Source: Collinsella sp. (GTDB lineage: Bacteria; Actinomycetota; Coriobacteriia; Coriobacteriales; Coriobacteriaceae). From it: a stretch of DNA of 64,000 nt. Both the position numbers and the translations under genes were made by a program. Below the pieces are notes generated by a model. That model ran no database searches. It had not been told where the DNA came from and saw only the letters and a list, made by a program, of their open reading frames with translations. The stretch spans positions 69,064 to 133,063 of the forward strand of contig DXMA01000005.1 in NCBI GenBank assembly GCA_019414445.1, written 5' to 3'. This document shows, piece after piece, positions 61,269 to 64,000 of this stretch (within the stretch, counting starts at the first letter, position 1; each line of letters opens with the position of its first letter).

Positions 61269-64000
61269 TGAATAATGACCCTCAGCAAAACACGACTTCG
61301 GAGAATCTGTCTAATGAATCTGCTGATAGTGATTCTGGGTCAAGGGGGGGGGCGGTCGAGGCTTCGTCTAACGACAATACGGTTTCAAGTGATGATCAAA
61401 AACCTGAATCTGATGTCTCGGATAAGCAGTCAAACGATGTGAATGTGAATGAAACATCTGATGAATCGAATTCTGATGCAGCAGAATCTGGTGTTTATCA
61501 AGTTAATGATCAATCAACATTTGAGGATGCGCTGAATAAAATCGCCTCCGATAATTTATCGGAGATCAGACTTGTCCTAAAAGGCGGCTCGTCTTTTGTG
61601 GTGCCGACCCAAGATTACGTTTCGACTTTCGGCGTTGCTAACAAGAAGATTACCGTGACGAGTCACGGTGATAATCGCGCAACCTTGCACTTCTCCAACC
61701 GTGCCATGCTTTCCGGATCTTGTACTTTTGACAACGTCGAAGTGGTTGGTTCAGGAAAATTCTATTGCAATGGTTTCGATACCGTTTTCACTCGTAACTG
61801 CGAGCTCAACCTCTCTGAAACACTTTATGGCGGTGGCTATAGGTCGACTGTCGATCACACACATGTGGTGATAGCCGCGTCTGGATATATCAATCCTGGT
61901 AGTGGCGCTGGCCTTCATGACGTCATCGGTGGTTCATATCAAGGGTCCGTCGAGCATGACACCTATCTTGAGATCAGCGGTAACCTTCGCATGGCTAGCG
62001 GTAATCACGTTAATCCCGGTTGCATGCGCGGCGATGGAAACGGCTTTCCTGCTGTTTATGTAGGTGGTAACGCCACGCTTGTTTACGACAATGCCAACTC
62101 CGAAGTTTCTCCTGCTATCGAAGGCACTTACGGTTGCGAGATGCGCGGCAACGTGACGCTTGATGTTCGCTCGGGTCGGGTAAATGAAATTTGCGGTCAT
62201 TTTGGTGACCCTGCGCCTATTAAAGGCAACATTCATATTATTGCGGGCAGCAGTACTTATGAAAACACCGACAAAATGCTTCGTCTTAATAGCAATTGGC
62301 CAATAATTGGCGCAGGACAAATGATCCCAGATGGAGTTTATGAGGTCGATGGCGATGTCGTTATCGATGCTTACGAGAATGTTTGGGGCTGGGATAAAGG
62401 TGGATCGATACCCAATGATGTCCCTTTTATTGAAGGTTCGAAGAAAGCGAACGTTGGCGGATCTATTACCGTTAATGTCCACGGCTCCCATGTTGGCTCT
62501 ATTTATGGAGCAGAGTGGAGTGCTGTAAACGGTGATATCGCCGTGAACGCTTCTGGTGTTGAGCTGAGGGATGAAGCGGGCGATTCTCATGGGTATGTTT
62601 TCTGCGAGAACGACCTGACCAATTCGTCGGATGAGGGATCGAGCGTAAAGGCTAGAGGAAAGCTATCTATCAGTCTGAATAGCGGCAGTGTTGGCTACGT
62701 TTCGTTGACTTCGAACAAGAATGTATCGATTTCTGACGGTTCCTTCATTAATATTGCTGGACGACCGGAAATAGCTATGGGCGTTACGGGTGTGTACTAT
62801 GGGCTTCCCAAGGGGTCTTCTTCTCCCACAATCAATATTGCAGGGACTGTGGCTGAGATTCCTTATATTAAGTACGCATCTGCATTGAATGTTACTGATA
62901 ACTCCGAAATTACGGCCGGTACGATTTCTTCTGTAAATAAGATCGCTATTACTGGTCAATCGAATACAAATGTAACGACCAAATTTGGTTGCAACAATGC
63001 TTCTAGCTATGAATTAATTGAAGACAATGGCCTTCGGGTAGATGAGGGCAGCGTTTTGACGACAGCTGGCTCTCAAGCCTACGTATATGGTTATGTCGAT
63101 ATCAATGGTACTTGGGAGCAACAATACAATACTGCGAAAAACTATAACGATATTTTCGTTAAGGGAACCACCTCTATTGGCAGTAAGGGCATTCTCATCG
63201 ATCACGGTTCAAGTAATTTGAAAGGTGCCGTTATTAATAAGGGCACACTTGCCTTAATGGCACCCGCATTATTCCAAGGAAATTACCGTGGCGATGACGC
63301 TGAAATTAGACTGCCAGCTGTCACTAATAACTATGATGGCACGGATGATGGCGGCGACATTCCCCTTATTGTAAAAGGGGAATCGTCAGGGAAGACTACT
63401 GTTAATACGGTGGATCCGAACAATTGGCAGAATTTGAAACTGCCGTCACTCGGAGATAACTACGTACTCTCCAAAGCTAGTGGTGATGCACCTAAGCAAA
63501 GCACTTTTATTCTTGGCAACGAGGATGCGGTTGGTGAGGGCTATTACCTTAAGCGCGTCAGGGATGCCGACGGTACTGATGATTTTCACATGTGGCAGGT
63601 CGCAGCAAAGTTATCGCTGACTTTTGATGATAATGGCGCATACGATCCTGCTTATCCTCAAAAGTTTTTGCAAGATAAGACTGCAGATAAGGACAGTTAC
63701 ACCTTCGCGCTGCCCAAGACCGCCCCGACCCGCAAGGGCTGGGCGTTCGACGGCTGGAACACCGAGAGGGACGGGTCGGGCGATCAGTTCACCGACAAGA
63801 CCGAGGTCTCCAAGTCCACGACCGTCTACGCCCAGTGGAAGTGGGTGCCCCGCGACGTCACCGTGACCTTCGACGAGAACGGCGGCGAGACCAAGGCCGA
63901 CCCCGCCTCCCAGACCAAGACCACCGAGCCGGGCAAGACCTCGTTCACCTTCGCGCTGCCCAAGACCGCCCCGACCCGCAAGGGCTGGGCGTTCGACGGC
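61268..64000 (+). CDS. Large surface protein with beta-helix-like region and InlB-type repeats, partial
   Basis: An open frame of 911 codons that continues past the window. The first in-frame start is GTG 61268, but a TGA lies immediately before it and no secretion signal is in frame; the signal peptide lies in the frame just upstream. Residues 1-85 are Ser/Asp/Asn/Glu-rich. Residues ~85-780 are Gly/Asn-rich with repeated short strands (such as VGGSITVNVHGSHVGSIYG and GDIAVNASG), typical of a parallel beta helix in adhesins. From ~781 it has Listeria-Bacteroides (Flg_new, InlB B) repeats: LTFDDNGAYDP, then VTVTFDENGG, with GWAFDGWNTERDGSG. A role in host or surface binding is inference. Confidence 0.75.
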   Translation, partial: MNNDPQQNTTSENLSNESADSDSGSRGGAVEASSNDNTVSSDDQKPESDVSDKQSNDVNVNETSDESNSDAAESGVYQVNDQSTFEDALNKIASDNLSEIRLVLKGGSSFVVPTQDYVSTFGVANKKITVTSHGDNRATLHFSNRAMLSGSCTFDNVEVVGSGKFYCNGFDTVFTRNCELNLSETLYGGGYRSTVDHTHVVIAASGYINPGSGAGLHDVIGGSYQGSVEHDTYLEISGNLRMASGNHVNPGCMRGDGNGFPAVYVGGNATLVYDNANSEVSPAIEGTYGCEMRGNVTLDVRSGRVNEICGHFGDPAPIKGNIHIIAGSSTYENTDKMLRLNSNWPIIGAGQMIPDGVYEVDGDVVIDAYENVWGWDKGGSIPNDVPFIEGSKKANVGGSITVNVHGSHVGSIYGAEWSAVNGDIAVNASGVELRDEAGDSHGYVFCENDLTNSSDEGSSVKARGKLSISLNSGSVGYVSLTSNKNVSISDGSFINIAGRPEIAMGVTGVYYGLPKGSSSPTINIAGTVAEIPYIKYASALNVTDNSEITAGTISSVNKIAITGQSNTNVTTKFGCNNASSYELIEDNGLRVDEGSVLTTAGSQAYVYGYVDINGTWEQQYNTAKNYNDIFVKGTTSIGSKGILIDHGSSNLKGAVINKGTLALMAPALFQGNYRGDDAEIRLPAVTNNYDGTDDGGDIPLIVKGESSGKTTVNTVDPNNWQNLKLPSLGDNYVLSKASGDAPKQSTFILGNEDAVGEGYYLKRVRDADGTDDFHMWQVAAKLSLTFDDNGAYDPAYPQKFLQDKTADKDSYTFALPKTAPTRKGWAFDGWNTERDGSGDQFTDKTEVSKSTTVYAQWKWVPRDVTVTFDENGGETKADPASQTKTTEPGKTSFTFALPKTAPTRKGWAFDG
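61344..61352 (+). repeat. G9 homopolymer in the surface protein gene
   Basis: Nine consecutive G bases in the Ser/Asp-rich linker of the surface protein, about 25 codons after its frame opens. The reading frame on both sides (SDSGSRGG then AVEASSND) is continuous with G9. Tracts of this length are prone to slippage. Confidence 0.85.
63701..63754 (+). repeat. 54-bp direct repeat in the surface protein, copy 1
   Basis: Identical over 54 bases to 63947-64000, where the window ends; the match may extend further. It encodes TFALPKTAPTRKGWAFDG. The copies are 246 bases (82 codons) apart, the size of one InlB-type repeat. Exact DNA identity points to recent duplication or gene conversion. Confidence 0.9.
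63947..64000 (+). repeat. 54-bp direct repeat in the surface protein, copy 2
   Basis: Second identical copy of the segment at 63701-63754, running to the edge of the window. In between, the coding text is similar in style but not identical. Confidence 0.9.

Noticed and set aside
61260..61275. Programmed -1 frameshift joining signal peptide and surface protein
   Set aside because: The sequence around GAC GAA TAG lacks a slippery heptamer and there is no obvious stimulatory hairpin or pseudoknot immediately downstream.
61668..61871. Short plus-strand frames inside the surface gene (also 62331-62528 and 63624-63866)
   Set aside because: They lie in another frame of a continuous 911-codon reading frame and have no coding features.

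Overview
The window is chromosomal DNA of a high-GC Gram-positive bacterium, most likely a Collinsella-like gut member of the Coriobacteriia (Actinobacteria). This placement is inference. It rests on the high GC content, frequent TTG and GTG starts with strong AAGGAGG-type ribosome sites, fermentative enzymes (AdhE, pyruvate phosphate dikinase with its regulator), the MEP isoprenoid route and the housekeeping gene order. I see no 16S, CRISPR array, prophage or complete insertion sequence. Only the last 3 kb looks like accessory DNA.

Region 1 (1-8.9 kb, minus strand): one operon, transcribed aroF, tyrA, aroB, aroA, aroC, pheA, aroE-aroK fusion, aroQ. It holds every step from erythrose-4-phosphate and PEP to chorismate, plus the committed branch enzymes for Phe and Tyr. 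A terminator hairpin in the aroF leader, with an upstream segment able to pair with its 3' arm, suggests attenuation. A fragment of a DUF4869-like gene lies at the left edge.

Region 2 (8.9-24.7 kb, plus): tRNA-Arg(CCG), a CtpE-like P-type ATPase, a zinc-ribbon membrane protein, a cyclophilin, a TPR membrane protein, then the rod-shape cluster mreB-mreC-mreD-mrdA(PBP2)-rodA. A DUF697-like membrane protein and the TIGR03960/DUF2344 radical-SAM pair follow.

Region 3 (24.7-36.8 kb): rplU-rpmA-obgE-nadD-yqeK-rsfS (ribosome assembly and NAD synthesis), dinB on the minus strand, rpsP-khpA-rimM-trmD-lepB, then glyQ-glyS and the PPDK regulatory protein.

Region 4 (36.8-46.7 kb): ppdK behind a regulatory-looking spacer, rplS, rnhB, yraN-comM-dprA (DNA uptake and recombination), trmFO, and a Xer recombinase that appears to start at a non-standard ATA codon.

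Region 5 (46.7-57.2 kb): rpsB-tsf, then pyrH-frr-uppS-cdsA-dxr-rseP-ispG-proS. This joins translation factors with undecaprenyl phosphate and phospholipid precursor synthesis. RseP carries an unusual ~110-residue cytoplasmic insertion.

Region 6 (57.2-64 kb): a small APH-fold kinase and adhE on the minus strand, a 444-bp regulatory spacer, and the start of a large surface protein. Its signal peptide is out of frame with the rest of the gene. A G9 tract lies just downstream, and the base composition changes abruptly where InlB-type repeats begin. The gene runs off the right edge.
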